The notes: generated from the letters alone by a model not told the origin. A stretch of DNA of 64,000 nt from Lujinxingia vulgaris (GCF_007997005.1 NZ_VOSL01000052.1:59323-123322); one strand, 5' to 3'. Shown: positions 36,222 to 46,323, counted from the first letter of the stretch. Program-made: numbers and translations.

Positions 36222-36602
36222 TTACTCGAAGACTTCTTCGGTCTTGGTGCTGTAGCGCACCTTCTTGACCTGGGCGCCTTCGTCACCGCCGAAGCTGGCG
36301 ACAGCGTCGCGCTTGGTGGTGAAGAGCTCACCGTCCTTGCCGCGCCAGCGAGCGCTGGTGCGAATCGCACCGCCCTTCTTCTCGCTGTAGAGCGCGACGT
36401 TGGAGGCGTCGATCCAGTTTTCGATGTCAATCCGCGCGCCGGCTTCCCCGGTGATGGGGTTGGGCTTGCGGTGTTTGACCATCATGTTGCGGCGAGCCAC
36501 CTTCACCTTGCCGTTCTTACGATCGACAGCGATCACTTCGCCGGTCAGCGAGCGATCTTTTCCGGTAAGGATGATCACCTTATCATTTTTCTTTACCTGC
36601 AT
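36222..36602 (-). CDS. rplX: 50S ribosomal protein L24
   Basis: 126 residues: KKNDKVIILTGKDRSLTGEV (KOW motif), NMMVKHRKPNPI, and a C-terminal half (RTSARWRGKDGELFTTKRDA) longer than E. coli L24, ending VRYSTKTEEVFE. It starts assembly of the large subunit. Confidence 0.97.
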   Translation of the reverse strand: MQVKKNDKVIILTGKDRSLTGEVIAVDRKNGKVKVARRNMMVKHRKPNPITGEAGARIDIENWIDASNVALYSEKKGGAIRTSARWRGKDGELFTTKRDAVASFGGDEGAQVKKVRYSTKTEEVFE

Positions 36603-36646
36603 CTCAATCTCCCTCTTCCCGCGCCGGGACGCCGGCTGGCAACCCT

Positions 36647-37015
36647 TCAGAGGACTTCGGGCGCCAGGCTGACGATGCGCATGTATTCGCGGGCGCGCAG
36701 CTCGCGGGCCACCGGCCCAAAGATACGAGTGCCCACCGGCTGATTCTGGTTATCGATGATCACCGCCGCGTTATCGTCGAAGCGGATGTAAGTGCCGTCG
36801 GGGCGTGCGATCTCTTTCTTGGTACGCACGACGACAGCGCGCTTGACGTCGCCCTTCTTCACTTTGGAGTTGGGCAGCGCTTCTTTGACCGACACGATGA
36901 TGGTGTCGCCGATCGAAGCGTAGCGGCGCTTGGAGCCGCCCAGCACTTTGATGCACTGGACTTCACGCGCGCCGGAATTGTCCGCGACGCCGAGTCGGGT
37001 TTGCATTTGAATCAT
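36647..37015 (-). CDS. rplN: 50S ribosomal protein L14
   Basis: 122 residues: [57 protein letters not shown] and the end [11 protein letters not shown]. It forms an inter-subunit bridge. The spacer to rpsQ is 90 bp. Confidence 0.98.
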   Translation of the reverse strand: MIQMQTRLGVADNSGAREVQCIKVLGGSKRRYASIGDTIIVSVKEALPNSKVKKGDVKRAVVVRTKKEIARPDGTYIRFDDNAAVIIDNQNQPVGTRIFGPVARELRAREYMRIVSLAPEVL

Positions 37016-37105
37016 GACCTACCTCGTCCGTCGAGGCCGCGCCTGGCTCTCACACAGCGTGTGAGAGCCGGGTTGGCGGCGCTCAAAAGAGTACTCCCTG
37101 GGGGA

Positions 37106-37387
37106 TTAAACCGCCGGGGCGCGCTCGATGATTTGCTTAACTCGCCAGCGCTTGTGGCGCGACATGGGACGAGTCTCTTCAATGAGGACCTTGTCGCCGA
37201 TGCCACAGTCATTGGTCTCATCATGCACTTTGTACTTGAGACGCTCTTTGACGTACTTCTTGTACTTGGGGTGCATGTAGCGACGAATGACGGCGACGAC
37301 GACCGTCTTATCCATCTGGTTGCTTACGACGTGACCGACGCGCGTTTTGCGCTGGCCGCGTTCGGTTGCCTGCTGTTCCGCTTCCAT
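37106..37387 (-). CDS. rpsQ: 30S ribosomal protein S17
   Basis: 93 residues, OB-fold: [39 protein letters not shown], then [20 protein letters not shown]. An N-terminal extension of about 13 residues ([13 protein letters not shown]) is not in the E. coli protein. Possible extra Met starts inside the extension are absent, and the ATG at 37387 is the first in frame. Confidence 0.97.
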   Translation of the reverse strand: MEAEQQATERGQRKTRVGHVVSNQMDKTVVVAVIRRYMHPKYKKYVKERLKYKVHDETNDCGIGDKVLIEETRPMSRHKRWRVKQIIERAPAV

Positions 37388-37424
37388 TTCTTGCTCCTAA
37401 ACTTGGTACGCGTCGGCGACGCGA

Positions 37425-37613
37425 TCAGCCCTGACGCTCACGAAGGAGAGTCTCAACCCGGGCGATGTCGCGACGCGTCTGGCGCAGCTGGCTGGTCTGC
37501 TGGAGCTGACCGGTGTAGTGCTTCAGACGCATACGGAAGAGGTCATCGCGAAGCTGACCGGCCAATTCACGCAGTTCCTGTTCGTTCTTTTCACGCAGTT
37601 CTGCGGATTTCAT
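37425..37613 (-). CDS. rpmC: 50S ribosomal protein L29
   Basis: 62 residues, helical hairpin: [20 protein letters not shown] and [19 protein letters not shown]. Its ATG overlaps the rplP stop (ATGA at 37610-37613), so the two are coupled. L29 flanks the tunnel exit. Confidence 0.97.
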   Translation of the reverse strand: MKSAELREKNEQELRELAGQLRDDLFRMRLKHYTGQLQQTSQLRQTRRDIARVETLLRERQG

Positions 37614-38026
37614 AGCACTTCTCCTCGCACGACGAACTTGGTCTTGATCGGGAGCTTGTGACCGGCCAGGCGGAACGCCTCTTTGGCCATGTCAGCAGGC
37701 ACACCGTCCATTTCGTAGAGGACTCGGCCCGGCTTAACGAGCGAGACCCACATCTCAGGCGAGCCTTTACCTTTACCCATTCGGGTCTCGGCGGGCTTGC
37801 GGGTGATGGAGCGGTCGGGGAAGACGCGGATCCAGATTTTCCCACCACGGCGAATGTGACGGGTCATGGCGATACGCGCCGCCTCGATCTGACGGGCGGT
37901 CAGGCGGCCGGGCTCCAGGGCGATCATGCCGTACTCGCCGAACGAGACGGTGCTGCCGCGGTAGGCCTTGCCTTTGGTACGCCCTTTGTGTGGCTTACGC
38001 CACCGGACGCGCTTGGGACTAAGCAT
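37610..38026 (-). CDS. rplP: 50S ribosomal protein L16
   Basis: 138 residues: [20 protein letters not shown] at the start, [40 protein letters not shown] and [12 protein letters not shown] at 38026 has AAGGAG 8 bases upstream; a longer in-frame start adds 15 unrelated residues. L16 helps position A-site tRNA. Confidence 0.97.
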   Translation of the reverse strand: MLSPKRVRWRKPHKGRTKGKAYRGSTVSFGEYGMIALEPGRLTARQIEAARIAMTRHIRRGGKIWIRVFPDRSITRKPAETRMGKGKGSPEMWVSLVKPGRVLYEMDGVPADMAKEAFRLAGHKLPIKTKFVVRGEVL

Positions 38027-38095
38027 TGTAGGACTCCTTGATATCCATCTATGGCGTCGGACCGCCCGCATTTGAGAGGGCGATCCTGTGACGCA

Positions 38096-38725
38096 TCAGC
38101 GTTCGAGAACTTCGCCTTTATAGATCCACACTTTGATACCGATGATACCGTAGGTGGTCTTGGCTTCGGCGGTGCCGTAATCGATATCGGCGCGCAGGGT
38201 GTGAAGCGGGACCTGACCTTCGAGGTACCACTCGCGGCGACCCATCTCCGCGCCGCCCAGGCGACCGGCGGCGTTGACGCGGATGCCCTTGGCACCGAAC
38301 TTCATCGTCGTCTGCACGGCCTTCTTCATCGCGCGGCGGAAGCTGACACGACGCTCCAGCTGCTGGGCGATGGACTCGGCGACGAGCTTGGAATCGAGCT
38401 CGGCCTTACGAACTTCCTGAATGTTGACGAAGACTTCGCCTTCGGTCTTTTTCTGAAGTTCGTTTTTGAGGCCTTCGATACCGGCGCCACGCTTACCGAT
38501 AAGGATACCGGGTTTGGCGGAGTGGATGGTCACCTTGACCTTGTTGGCCAGGCGCTCAATGTCCACCGAGCTGATGCCGGTCGAGCCGAGGTTTTTGTTG
38601 ATGTAGTTTTTGATCGCGAGATCTTCGTGGAGCCACTTGGCGTAGTTCTTCTCCTCGTACCACTTGGAGCTCCAGGGGCGGATAATCCCCAACCGAAATC
38701 CCGTAGGATGTACTTTTTGACCCAA
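38096..38725 (-). CDS. rpsC: 30S ribosomal protein S3
   Basis: 209 residues. The product begins (M)[17 protein letters not shown], exactly where S3 proteins begin, so the start codon is TTG at 38723-38725, with a perfect AGGAGGT at 38731-38737, 5 bases away. The next upstream in-frame ATG-type start would add 49 unrelated residues. KH domain with [17 protein letters not shown]-terminal domain with [20 protein letters not shown]. It lines the mRNA entry channel. Confidence 0.97.
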   Translation of the reverse strand: MGQKVHPTGFRLGIIRPWSSKWYEEKNYAKWLHEDLAIKNYINKNLGSTGISSVDIERLANKVKVTIHSAKPGILIGKRGAGIEGLKNELQKKTEGEVFVNIQEVRKAELDSKLVAESIAQQLERRVSFRRAMKKAVQTTMKFGAKGIRVNAAGRLGGAEMGRREWYLEGQVPLHTLRADIDYGTAEAKTTYGIIGIKVWIYKGEVLER

Positions 38726-38730
38726 AATCG

Positions 38731-38737
38731 ACCTCCT
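38731..38737 (-). promoter_or_regulatory. Strong ribosome site supporting the rpsC TTG start
   Basis: AGGAGGT on the minus strand, complementary to the 16S 3' end over 7 bases, 5 bases before the TTG at 38725. It compensates for the weak start codon. Confidence 0.85.
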
Positions 38738-38765
38738 GAGACCGTGTGGGACCTGGTGCGACGCG

Positions 38766-39134
38766 TTAGACGCGAGGCTGCAGGACCACGGTGATTTGAC
38801 TGGTTCGCTTGTTGATCCGGGTCGCTCGACCCTGAGCGCGCGGCATGAAGCGGCGCAGCGTGGGGCCTTCATTGACGTAGGCCTGAGCGACGTACAGATC
38901 GTCGGTGTCCCAGTCGAGCTGTTCGCTGTTCATCACATTGTGAATCGCCGACTCAATGAGGTTGGCGACCAGCGGGGCGGCCTTCTTGGGCGTGAATTGC
39001 AAGATCTGCAGCGCCTCTTCGACCGGCCGGTTACGGACCAGGTCGACGACGATGCGCGCCTTGCGTGGCGCGATGCGAATGTTCTGTGCGGACGCCTGGT
39101 TCGCACGATGCGTCTTTTGTTTTGGTTTGCTCAT
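38766..39134 (-). CDS. rplV: 50S ribosomal protein L22
   Basis: 122 residues: [34 protein letters not shown], and the tunnel loop [20 protein letters not shown]. Its loop lines the exit tunnel. ATG at 39134. The 138-bp spacer upstream (after rpsS) holds a 7-bp GC hairpin (39242-39260). Confidence 0.97.
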   Translation of the reverse strand: MSKPKQKTHRANQASAQNIRIAPRKARIVVDLVRNRPVEEALQILQFTPKKAAPLVANLIESAIHNVMNSEQLDWDTDDLYVAQAYVNEGPTLRRFMPRAQGRATRINKRTSQITVVLQPRV

Positions 39135-39272
39135 GGCAAAAACTCAACTCGATGAGCCGCCGCCCTTGCCCTGAAAAAGGGGCAGCGGTCGACGGGAAAC
39201 TTTGATCTCGTGACGGGGAAGCGCGTCTTAGAGAGCGGCCGGGGCGGAACGCGTCCGCCCGGGCGGCTCGAC

Positions 39273-39554
39273 TTAGCGACGACCCTTGGCTTTGCGATCG
39301 GCGGCGTGCCCGTAGAACGTACGGGTAGGCGCGAACTCACCGAGCTTATGCCCGACCATATTCTCGGTCACGAACACGGGGACAAACTCTTTGCCGTTGT
39401 GGACGGCAAAAGTCAAGCCGATGAACTCAGGCACGATCATGGAGCGGCGGCTCCAGGTTTTGATCGCACGGCGGTCGCTGGTTTCACGAGCGCGGGTGAC
39501 TTTACGCTGAAGGCCGCTATCAACGAAGGGCCCTTTTTTGACTGAACGTGGCAC
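39273..39554 (-). CDS. rpsS: 30S ribosomal protein S19
   Basis: 93 residues: [61 protein letters not shown] start at 39554. It sits in the head of the small subunit with S13. Confidence 0.97.
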   Translation of the reverse strand: MPRSVKKGPFVDSGLQRKVTRARETSDRRAIKTWSRRSMIVPEFIGLTFAVHNGKEFVPVFVTENMVGHKLGEFAPTRTFYGHAADRKAKGRR

Positions 39555-39623
39555 GATCTATCTCCTTGGCGCAGTGTATGCCCGACCGGCCGGCGAGAGG
39601 CTCGCCGGCGTGGGGCGAGCGGT

Positions 39624-40457
39624 TTACTTGCGCGACTTACGACGCTTGACGATGAACTTGTCGGTGCGCTTGTTGCTGCGCGTCTTCTTGCCCTTGGTCT
39701 TCTGGCCCCAGGGGGTCACCGGATGGCGACCACCGGAGGTGCGACCTTCACCACCACCGTGGGGGTGGTCGACCGGGTTCATGGCGACACCACGAACCGA
39801 GGGGCGGTTGCCCTTCCAGCGGGCGCGACCGGCTTTACCGAGCGAGGTGTTCTCGTGCTCGCGGTTGGAGACCGCGCCCACGGTGGCCCGGCAGGTCATC
39901 AGGACCTGGCGGATCTCGCCAGAGGGAAGACGCAGAAGCGCGTACTTGCCTTCTTTGGCCATCAGCTGGGCCCAGGTGCCCGCGGAGCGAGCCATCTGGC
40001 CACCCTTACCCGGGCGAAGCTCCACATTGTGGATGACCGTACCGGTGGGGATGTAGCGCAGACGCAGGGAGTTGCCGGGCTTGATGTCGGCATGCGCGCT
40101 GGAGACGACCGTGTCACCGACCGCAAGTTTCTGCGGGGCGATGATGTAGGCCTTCTCACCGTCAGCGTAGTGGAGCAGCGCCAGGTAGGCGGTGCGGTTG
40201 GGATCGTACTCGATCGCGGCGACCTTTGCGGGCACGCCGGTCTTGGTGCGCTTAAAGTCAACCTGACGGTAGCGGCGCTTGTGGCCGCCGCCGCGGTGGC
40301 GGACCGTCATATGACCGGACTGATTACGACCGCCGGAGCGGGTAATCTTCTCGGTGAGCGCCTTCTCAGGCTTGCTCTTGGTGATCACTTCTTTGGAATC
40401 CGGAAGACGCAGGAAGCGCCGTCCCGGAGACGTGGGGTTAAACTCTTTCATGGCCAT
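39624..40457 (-). CDS. rplB: 50S ribosomal protein L2
   Basis: 277 residues: [35 protein letters not shown] and the conserved C-terminal segment [20 protein letters not shown], with HPHGGGEG needed near the peptidyl transferase centre. ATG at 40457 has AGGT 7 bases upstream; an alternative ATG 6 bases later would remove MA. Confidence 0.98.
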   Translation of the reverse strand: MAMKEFNPTSPGRRFLRLPDSKEVITKSKPEKALTEKITRSGGRNQSGHMTVRHRGGGHKRRYRQVDFKRTKTGVPAKVAAIEYDPNRTAYLALLHYADGEKAYIIAPQKLAVGDTVVSSAHADIKPGNSLRLRYIPTGTVIHNVELRPGKGGQMARSAGTWAQLMAKEGKYALLRLPSGEIRQVLMTCRATVGAVSNREHENTSLGKAGRARWKGNRPSVRGVAMNPVDHPHGGGEGRTSGGRHPVTPWGQKTKGKKTRSNKRTDKFIVKRRKSRK

Positions 40458-40530
40458 CGTTATACCTGCCTTCTAAAACGCGATTGCGATATCCTGGCAA
40501 TTGGACTCAAAGCGAGGGGTCGGGGGTCGA

Positions 40531-40842
40531 TTAGACCTCGCCACCGGCTTCGGTCCCCTCGAGCGCGTACAGGTCGATGGTCTGACCGTCGGCTACCGTC
40601 ACGATCGCCTTCTTGAAGGCGGCGCGGCGTCCGAGGCTTCGTCCCACACGCTTGGGCTTGCTGGGCATCACCAGAGTGTTGACCTTGACAACGTCGACGC
40701 CGAAGATCTTCTCGACGGCCTGGCGAATCTGGTACTTGTTCGCTTTGCGGTCGACGCGGAACACGTACTGGTTGTGTTCAGCCAGCTGGGTGGTCTTCTC
40801 GGTGAGCGCCGGGCGAATGATGATGTCGTAGAGGTTGGTCAT
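40531..40842 (-). CDS. rplW: 50S ribosomal protein L23
   Basis: 103 residues: LYDIIIRPALTEKTTQLAEH, VDRKANKYQIRQAVEKIFGV, KPKRVGRSLGRRAAFKKAIV. It binds at the tunnel exit, a docking point for SRP and trigger factor. Its ATG overlaps the rplD stop by 4 bases. Confidence 0.97.
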   Translation of the reverse strand: MTNLYDIIIRPALTEKTTQLAEHNQYVFRVDRKANKYQIRQAVEKIFGVDVVKVNTLVMPSKPKRVGRSLGRRAAFKKAIVTVADGQTIDLYALEGTEAGGEV

Positions 40843-41489
40843 GACTGCAATGCCTCCTGGAGTTGCTCGACGGCGCTGCGCGAGAGAATCACGTAGTCAT
40901 AACGCAGGATATCCTCAACGTTGAGGCCCTCAACAGCCAGGTACTTGGCTTCTTTGAGGTTGCGCACCGACAGGCGAAGATTTTCGTTGTGGGTGACCGA
41001 GTTGTCGCCTTCGTTGCGCGAGGTCACATCGACAACCAGGGCGCGGGGCGCTTCCAGGTTGCTCAACGTCTCGATGGCGAGCTTGGTCTTGATCTGGGGA
41101 AGTTCCCAGTTGTCCACGACTTTGAGCTGACCGTTACCCAGCTTCATGCTGAGCGCGGAGCAGAGGGCGGCGCGACGCTTCTTCTTGGGCATCGCGTAGC
41201 CGTAGTCACGGGGCTGGGGGCCGAAGACGGTGCCACCGCCGACCCAGTGGGGGGCGCGGATGGTACCCTGGCGGGCGCGACCGGTGCCTTTCTGGCGCCA
41301 GGGCTTGCGACCACCGCCGCGGACCTGGCCGCGGGTCTTGGTCTGGTGGGTGCCGGCACGGCGCTTGGCGCGCTGCCAGTTGACCACTTCCCAGAACAAA
41401 TGCTCACGAACCGGAACACCGAACACGCTCTCAGCGAGCTCGATCTCTCCGGTCGCCTTGTTCTTCAAATCGACGACTTCAATTTTCAT
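40839..41489 (-). CDS. rplD: 50S ribosomal protein L4
   Basis: 216 residues: the tunnel loop [20 protein letters not shown] and [20 protein letters not shown] are intact; C-terminal domain with [20 protein letters not shown]. In E. coli L4 also represses the S10 operon. Here it follows rpsJ directly across 164 bp, whereas rplC normally lies between the two. Confidence 0.97.
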   Translation of the reverse strand: MKIEVVDLKNKATGEIELAESVFGVPVREHLFWEVVNWQRAKRRAGTHQTKTRGQVRGGGRKPWRQKGTGRARQGTIRAPHWVGGGTVFGPQPRDYGYAMPKKKRRAALCSALSMKLGNGQLKVVDNWELPQIKTKLAIETLSNLEAPRALVVDVTSRNEGDNSVTHNENLRLSVRNLKEAKYLAVEGLNVEDILRYDYVILSRSAVEQLQEALQS

Positions 41490-41653
41490 AACGTCTCCTG
41501 CGCCGCCCTGACTAAGGCTCGGACGGGCGAAAGAGTGGGTCCATGGCCGCCCGCCCTTCCCCGCTCACACTGAGCGAGAGAAACGTGCAGGAGACCGGCT
41601 TTAGTACAAGATCGCGTTAAGACAGGCCTGCCGAGGCCCATCCAAAGGCGCGA

Positions 41654-41962
41654 TCAGGTCTTGATTTCGACGTCCACACCCGCGGCGAGATCCAGGCGCA
41701 TCAGAGCGTCGAGCGTCTGCTGCGTCGGATCGAGGATGTCGAGAAGGCGCTTATGCGTGCGCATCTCGAACTGCTCGCGGGACTTTTTGTCGATGAAGGG
41801 GCTACGCAGGACCGTCCAGCGGTTGATGCGCGTGGGAAGGGGGATGGGCCCCGCAACGCGCGCACCGGTACGCTTAGCCGTCTCTACGATGTCGGCAGCC
41901 GACGCGTCGAGCAGCTTGTGGTCGTACGCTTTCAGCTTGATTCGAATCTTCTCATTCGCCAT
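41654..41962 (-). CDS. rpsJ: 30S ribosomal protein S10
   Basis: 102 residues: [59 protein letters not shown]10 is also NusE in transcription antitermination. A 9-bp hairpin (41980-42002) lies in its leader just before the ribosome site. Confidence 0.98.
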   Translation of the reverse strand: MANEKIRIKLKAYDHKLLDASAADIVETAKRTGARVAGPIPLPTRINRWTVLRSPFIDKKSREQFEMRTHKRLLDILDPTQQTLDALMRLDLAAGVDVEIKT

Positions 41963-41979
41963 GTCACAAACCTCGTCGA

Positions 41980-42002
41980 CTGACCTGAGATCTTCAGGTC
42001 AG
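41980..42002 (-). promoter_or_regulatory. Leader hairpin of rpsJ
   Basis: A perfect 9-bp stem (CTGACCTGA and TCAGGTCAG) with a 5-base loop, ending 17 bases before the rpsJ ATG and next to its GAGGT site. It could hide or expose the ribosome site and serve as a feedback target, as L4 does on the E. coli S10 leader. Function inferred from position only. Confidence 0.5.
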
Positions 42003-42065
42003 AAAGTGCGAAACCCAGCGGTTAGCGCAAAATTCAAGGCTCCCTCACCGGCAGCATGTGCCGTG

Positions 42066-42083
42066 GGTCAAGCGGGCTTGACC
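42066..42083. repeat. Inverted repeat in the fusA-rpsJ spacer
   Basis: GGTCAAGC and GCTTGACC arms of 8 bp separated by 2 bases; it contains a TTGACC on each strand. It may be a factor-binding site for the rpsJ unit; no full promoter could be fitted. Confidence 0.4.
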
Positions 42084-42093
42084 TGAGGGAACC

Positions 42094-42132
42094 AAAAATC
42101 CCGTAACACCGCGTCATTGGCGGCGTTTCGGG
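42094..42132 (-). terminator. Rho-independent terminator after fusA
   Basis: On the minus strand a 13-bp stem (42100-42112 with 42120-42132; one mismatch and one G-U pair), 7-base loop, then ATTTTT (complement of 42094-42099). It closes the rpsL-rpsG-fusA unit before rpsJ. Confidence 0.8.
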
Positions 42133-42255
42133 CCGTCGTAAGCGGTAGTAATCCCCGGCGCCCAGGCTCAGGGAGTGCGGACCATACAGTAGGGGTGTCA
42201 ACAGATCAAGGTGGAAATCGCCTTTTGTCCGCACCCCTTGCGGCCCATCGAAGGG

Positions 42256-44397
42256 TCAGTCCGGGTAGATGCCCATCATGCGGTTGATCAAGGCTTCGCT
42301 GATCGCTTTGGGCACGATCTCGTAATGCGAGAAGTGCATCGAGTAGCTGGCGCGGCCCTGGCTGCGGCTGCGCAGGTCGGTGGAGTAGCCAAACATCGCC
42401 GAGAGCGGCACCTGGGCGCTGATCACCTGCGATCCGGCGCGCGGCTCCATGCCGCCGACCGATCCGCGGCGCGCGTTGATGTCGCCGATCACATCGCCCA
42501 TGAACTCTTCGGGCGTGACGATCTCGACGCTCATCATCGGTTCAAGGAGCTGCGGGTCGGCGTCGCGGATGGCGGATTTGACGGCCATGAGTGCGCAGAT
42601 CTTAAAGGCCATCTCGTTGGAGTCGACCTCGTGGAAGGCTCCATCGACCAGCTCTACGTGGATGTCGACGACCGGGTATCCGGCGATGGCGCCGGCCTCG
42701 GTGGCTTCGCGCACGCCGCGCTCGATCGCGCCGAAGAACTCTTTGGGGATCGCCCCGCCCTTGATGGACTCTTCAAAGGTGATGCCCTGGCCGCGCTCGT
42801 TGGGTGAGAGTTTGATCTCGACCTCGGCGAACATGCCTTTGCCGCCGGACTGCTTCTCGAGCTTTTCGCGGTGCGTGATGGAGGCACCCACCGTCTCGCG
42901 GTAGGCGACCTGGGGTTTACCGACGTTGGCGCCGACTTTGAACTCGCGAAGCAGGCGGTCGACGATGATCTCCAGGTGCAGTTCGCCCTGGCCGGCGATG
43001 ATCGTCTGACCGGTCTCTTCGTCGACCTTGACCTGGAAGCTGGGATCTTCGACGGCGAGTTTCTGGAGGCTGTCGGAGAGCTTGCCCTGGTCGGCGACGG
43101 TCTGCGGCTCGATGGCGATCTCGATGACCGGCTCAGGGAAGTCGATCGCCTCGAGGACCACCGGGTGATGCTCGTCACTTAAGGTGTCGCCGGTGGTGGT
43201 GTTGCGCATGCCGACTACTGCGGCGATGTCGCCGGCGCGAACCTCGTCGATCTCCTCGCGACGGTTGGCGTGCATCAAGAGGATGCGGCCGATGCGCTCA
43301 CGCTTACCCTTGGTCGCGTTGTAGGTGTAGCTGCCGCTGGAGAGCACACCGGAGTAGACGCGGAAGTAGGTGAGGTGGCCGACGTAGGGATCGCTCATGA
43401 TCTTGAAGGCCAGCGCGCTGAAGGGCTCATCATCAGAGGCCGCACGGCGCACCATATCGTCCTCGCCAGGCTCGCCGAGGCCCTCGGTGAGGCGCTTGTA
43501 GGCGTCGGGGGTCACGCCATCGATGGCGGGGACATCGACCGGAGCCGGGAGGTAGCGGATCACGGCGTCGAGCAGGGGCTGGACGCCCTTGTTCTTGTAG
43601 GCTGAGCCGCAGAAGACCGGGACGATCTCCAGGGCGAGTGTGCCCTTTCGCACCGCGCGGCGGATCTCGTCTTCGGTGAGGGTCTCGCCTTCGAGGTACT
43701 TGTCCATGAGCTCGTCGTCGAGCTCGGCGCAGATCTCGAGGAGCTCTTCGCGGGCGAGTTGGGCGTCGTCTTTGAGCTCTTCGGGGATCTCGCGGATGTC
43801 GTATTCGGCGCCGAGGGACTCGTCGTGCCAGACGATGGCGCTCATGGTGACGAGATCGATGACGCCGCGGAAGCCGTCTTCGGCGCCGATGGCGATCTGC
43901 ATGCGCACGGGCCGGGCTTTGAGGCGATCGACCATCATCTGCACGACGCGATCGAGGTCGGCGCCGATGCGGTCGAGTTTGTTCACAAAGGCGATGCGCG
44001 GGACCTTGTAGCGGTTGGCCTGGCGCCAGACCGTCTCCGACTGGGGCTCGACGCCACCGACGCCGCAGAAGACGGCGATGGCACCGTCGAGCACGCGCAG
44101 CGATCGTTCGACTTCCATGGTGAAGTCGACGTGGCCGGGGGTGTCGATGATGTTGATGCGGTGTTTGACGTCGTTGGTCGACCAGTAACAGGTGGTGGCG
44201 GCGCTGGTGATGGTGATGCCGCGCTCGCGTTCCTGCTCCATCCAGTCCATCTCGGCGGCGCCGTCGTGGACCTCACCGATCTTATGCGACTTCCCTGTGT
44301 AGAAGAGGATGCGCTCGGTGGTCGTGGTCTTACCGGCGTCGATATGCGCCATGATGCCGATGTTGCGGGTCTTTTCGAGAGATAGACTTCGTGCCAC
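42256..44397 (-). CDS. fusA: Translation elongation factor G
   Basis: 713 residues; the GTPase that drives tRNA-mRNA translocation. Motifs: P-loop [14 protein letters not shown], switch [39 protein letters not shown], followed by domain [22 protein letters not shown] and domain V. The start is GTG at 44397. Slightly longer than the 690-700 residues usual in proteobacteria. Upstream 244-bp spacer to rpsG holds a large hairpin; downstream a terminator. No tuf gene follows. Confidence 0.98.
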   Translation of the reverse strand: MARSLSLEKTRNIGIMAHIDAGKTTTTERILFYTGKSHKIGEVHDGAAEMDWMEQERERGITITSAATTCYWSTNDVKHRINIIDTPGHVDFTMEVERSLRVLDGAIAVFCGVGGVEPQSETVWRQANRYKVPRIAFVNKLDRIGADLDRVVQMMVDRLKARPVRMQIAIGAEDGFRGVIDLVTMSAIVWHDESLGAEYDIREIPEELKDDAQLAREELLEICAELDDELMDKYLEGETLTEDEIRRAVRKGTLALEIVPVFCGSAYKNKGVQPLLDAVIRYLPAPVDVPAIDGVTPDAYKRLTEGLGEPGEDDMVRRAASDDEPFSALAFKIMSDPYVGHLTYFRVYSGVLSSGSYTYNATKGKRERIGRILLMHANRREEIDEVRAGDIAAVVGMRNTTTGDTLSDEHHPVVLEAIDFPEPVIEIAIEPQTVADQGKLSDSLQKLAVEDPSFQVKVDEETGQTIIAGQGELHLEIIVDRLLREFKVGANVGKPQVAYRETVGASITHREKLEKQSGGKGMFAEVEIKLSPNERGQGITFEESIKGGAIPKEFFGAIERGVREATEAGAIAGYPVVDIHVELVDGAFHEVDSNEMAFKICALMAVKSAIRDADPQLLEPMMSVEIVTPEEFMGDVIGDINARRGSVGGMEPRAGSQVISAQVPLSAMFGYSTDLRSRSQGRASYSMHFSHYEIVPKAISEALINRMMGIYPD

Positions 44398-44518
44398 GGT
44401 CGCCCTGCCTGTGTGAAGGTCGCAGTTGGGATCGCGTCGTCCCCGGGGTCGGAGAGCGCGGGAGCAGATGGAGCGGAACTGGAAGATGGATCATTCCGTC
44501 CCGAAGGGAAGCGAAACG

Positions 44519-44580
44519 CGAAGACCCGGTCAGGCCTTATCGGCTCGGAAGGGAGCGACAAGGACCTCACCGGGTCTTCG
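44519..44580 (-). promoter_or_regulatory. Large hairpin between rpsG and fusA
   Basis: A perfect 12-bp outer stem (CGAAGACCCGGT at 44519-44530 with ACCGGGTCTTCG at 44569-44580), extended inside by a second imperfect 7-bp stem (AGGCCTT and AAGGACCT). No T run follows. In E. coli S7 represses its operon through the rpsL-rpsG spacer; this could play a comparable part for fusA, or simply set mRNA stability. Inference only. Confidence 0.45.
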
Positions 44581-44641
44581 GAGGGCACCGTCCGATGCGC
44601 CTGATGGAGCATGTGCGCGTCGGGGGAGCCCGGCGCGGGTG

Positions 44642-45115
44642 TTACCAGCGGTAGTGCGCGAACGCGCGGTTGGCCTCAGCCATACGGTGCACGTTTTCTT
44701 TGTTACGCACGGCGGTGCCGCGGTTGTTCGAAGCGTCGAGGATCTCGTTGGTGAGCTTGTCGACCATCGTCTTTTCGTTGCGGGCACGCGCGGCCTGGAT
44801 CAGCCAGCGGATGGCCAGGGCGGTGCGGCGCTCGGGGCGCACTTCGACGGGCACCTGGTAGGTGGAGCCACCGACGCGACGCGAGCGAACTTCGACCATC
44901 GGGCGCAGGTTGTCGATGCTGCGCTTGAAGACGCGCAGGGGATCTTCGCCGCCGGTCTTCGACTCGATGACGTCGAGGGTGTCGTACATGATGCGTTCGG
45001 CGGTGGACTTCTTGCCGTCGCGCATCATGACGTTGACAAACTGGGTGATGAGTTTGTCGTTGAACTTGGGATCCGGGAGGATCGGGCGCTTCTGGACCAC
45101 TCTTCTTCTTGGCAT
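44642..45115 (-). CDS. rpsG: 30S ribosomal protein S7
   Basis: 157 residues: [69 protein letters not shown]. It starts assembly of the small-subunit head. ATG at 45115, 91 bp after rpsL. Confidence 0.98.
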   Translation of the reverse strand: MPRRRVVQKRPILPDPKFNDKLITQFVNVMMRDGKKSTAERIMYDTLDVIESKTGGEDPLRVFKRSIDNLRPMVEVRSRRVGGSTYQVPVEVRPERRTALAIRWLIQAARARNEKTMVDKLTNEILDASNNRGTAVRNKENVHRMAEANRAFAHYRW

Positions 45116-45206
45116 GACTTAAGCTCTCAATTCGTAGGTGCGAAGGCCCGACACAGGTCGCCAAAGCGAGCCACCGGGCGAAATCTCGCGAGAAATCCGG
45201 GGCGTT

Positions 45207-45578
45207 TTAGCGCGGCTTCTTGGTGCCGTACTTGCTGCGGCCCTGACGGCGGGACTGGACGCCGACGGCGTCGAGGGTGCCGCGAACGATGTGGTAGCGC
45301 ACACCGGGCAAGTCTTTGACACGACCGCCACGGATGAGCACGACGCTGTGCTCCTGGAGGTTGTGTCCCTCACCGGGGATGTAGCTGGTGACTTCCATAC
45401 CGTTGGTCAGACGAACACGAGCGACCTTACGAAGCGCGGAGTTCGGCTTCTTCGGAGTCGTGGTGTAGACGCGGGTGCAGACACCACGCTTCTGCGGGCA
45501 GCTCTTAAGAGCCGGCGCCGTCGTCTTGGAGACAATCTTTTTGCGACCTTTGCGAACCAGTTGGTTAATCGTGGGCAT
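45207..45578 (-). CDS. rpsL: 30S ribosomal protein S12
   Basis: 123 residues: [38 protein letters not shown] and [16 protein letters not shown] with the decoding-site Lys42 and [17 protein letters not shown]. These regions are the usual sites of streptomycin resistance; both have the common sensitive-type residues as far as I can see. ATG at 45578 with AGGT 6 bases upstream. First gene of the str unit. Confidence 0.98.
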   Translation of the reverse strand: MPTINQLVRKGRKKIVSKTTAPALKSCPQKRGVCTRVYTTTPKKPNSALRKVARVRLTNGMEVTSYIPGEGHNLQEHSVVLIRGGRVKDLPGVRYHIVRGTLDAVGVQSRRQGRSKYGTKKPR

Positions 45579-45766
45579 ACATGTACCTGTTTGTCGCACC
45601 TACGAGAGGCGCGTTGCACCATATCGGAGACATCACCGTCTGTGGGGCTGCTTACCCCATCGGATGGTGACGGGCAACTTAGAGCGGCGAAATTCGTTTG
45701 CGGAAGCCACCGAGGAGCGTGTGGTCGGGCATGACAAAGGCCAGACCGGGGGGCTTCGGACGGCGG

Positions 45767-45794
45767 ATTATAGAAAGGGGAGTTGCGATGTCAA
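45767..45794 (-). promoter_or_regulatory. Near-consensus promoter of the rpsL-rpsG-fusA unit
   Basis: On the minus strand TTGACA (45789-45794), a 16-base spacer and TATAAT (45767-45772): both boxes are perfect, the spacer one base short. Start predicted near 45760, giving a leader of about 180 bases. It lies only 50 bp beyond the end of the lasso cluster, so the str unit has its own strong promoter even though the same strand is transcribed from the cluster. Confidence 0.88.
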
Positions 45795-45843
45795 GCGTGG
45801 ATCGTTGAGATGCGCCGATCAAGGATCGTCATCGGCCGAGTCG

Positions 45844-46323
45844 TCAGGCAGAAGTTGGCGTGGGGATTGGCGATCGCGGCGATGAGGCGACCGTCGGGCT
45901 GAGGGCGTCGAGGGGGGTGTAGGCCGAAGGATCGCGAGCAAAGAGGCGCAGCGGGTGGGCCGGGGAACCCAGCTCCAGCCAGGCGTGGCCTTCGGGGTGA
46001 GGCTTAAGGCGCAGCCCGACGACGAGGCGCGAGACGATGCCGCGCCTGGCGAGCATGTGGCGGGCGGCCAGCGCGCGGGGGGCGCAGCGGGCACCGGGGA
46101 TCAGACGGCTTGCGCGCAGGACGCTGCGCTCAATAGCCCCGGCAACCCGTTGAGGATCGCAGGTGGGAGCGATCGGGGGCGTGTGCTGCGGGAGGAGGCG
46201 ATCGCTGAAGCGTCGGGCGCGATCCCAGCCGGCACCCTCGATCAGAACATGCGCAGCAGCGATCAGCACAAAGGCCTCGCCATGGCGCGCCCCGAGTTCA
46301 ATGACGCGTCGAAGCGACATCAT
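45844..46323 (-). CDS. Lasso peptide leader peptidase B2 (transglutaminase-like)
   Basis: 159 residues of the transglutaminase-like superfamily used as the leader protease in lasso biosynthesis. The core GARCAPRALAARHMLARRGI and LVVGLRLKPHPEGHAWLEL hold the expected Cys80 and His113; Asp131 (LFARDPS) is a candidate third residue. Family members cut the leader so that the freed Gly amine can be cyclised. Its start overlaps the kinase stop (ATGA at 46320-46323), showing tight coupling. It is the split form of B: the leader-binding half B1 is a separate gene. Last gene of the cluster, 50 bp before the rpsL promoter. Confidence 0.88.
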   Translation of the reverse strand: MMSLRRVIELGARHGEAFVLIAAAHVLIEGAGWDRARRFSDRLLPQHTPPIAPTCDPQRVAGAIERSVLRASRLIPGARCAPRALAARHMLARRGIVSRLVVGLRLKPHPEGHAWLELGSPAHPLRLFARDPSAYTPLDALSPTVASSPRSPIPTPTSA

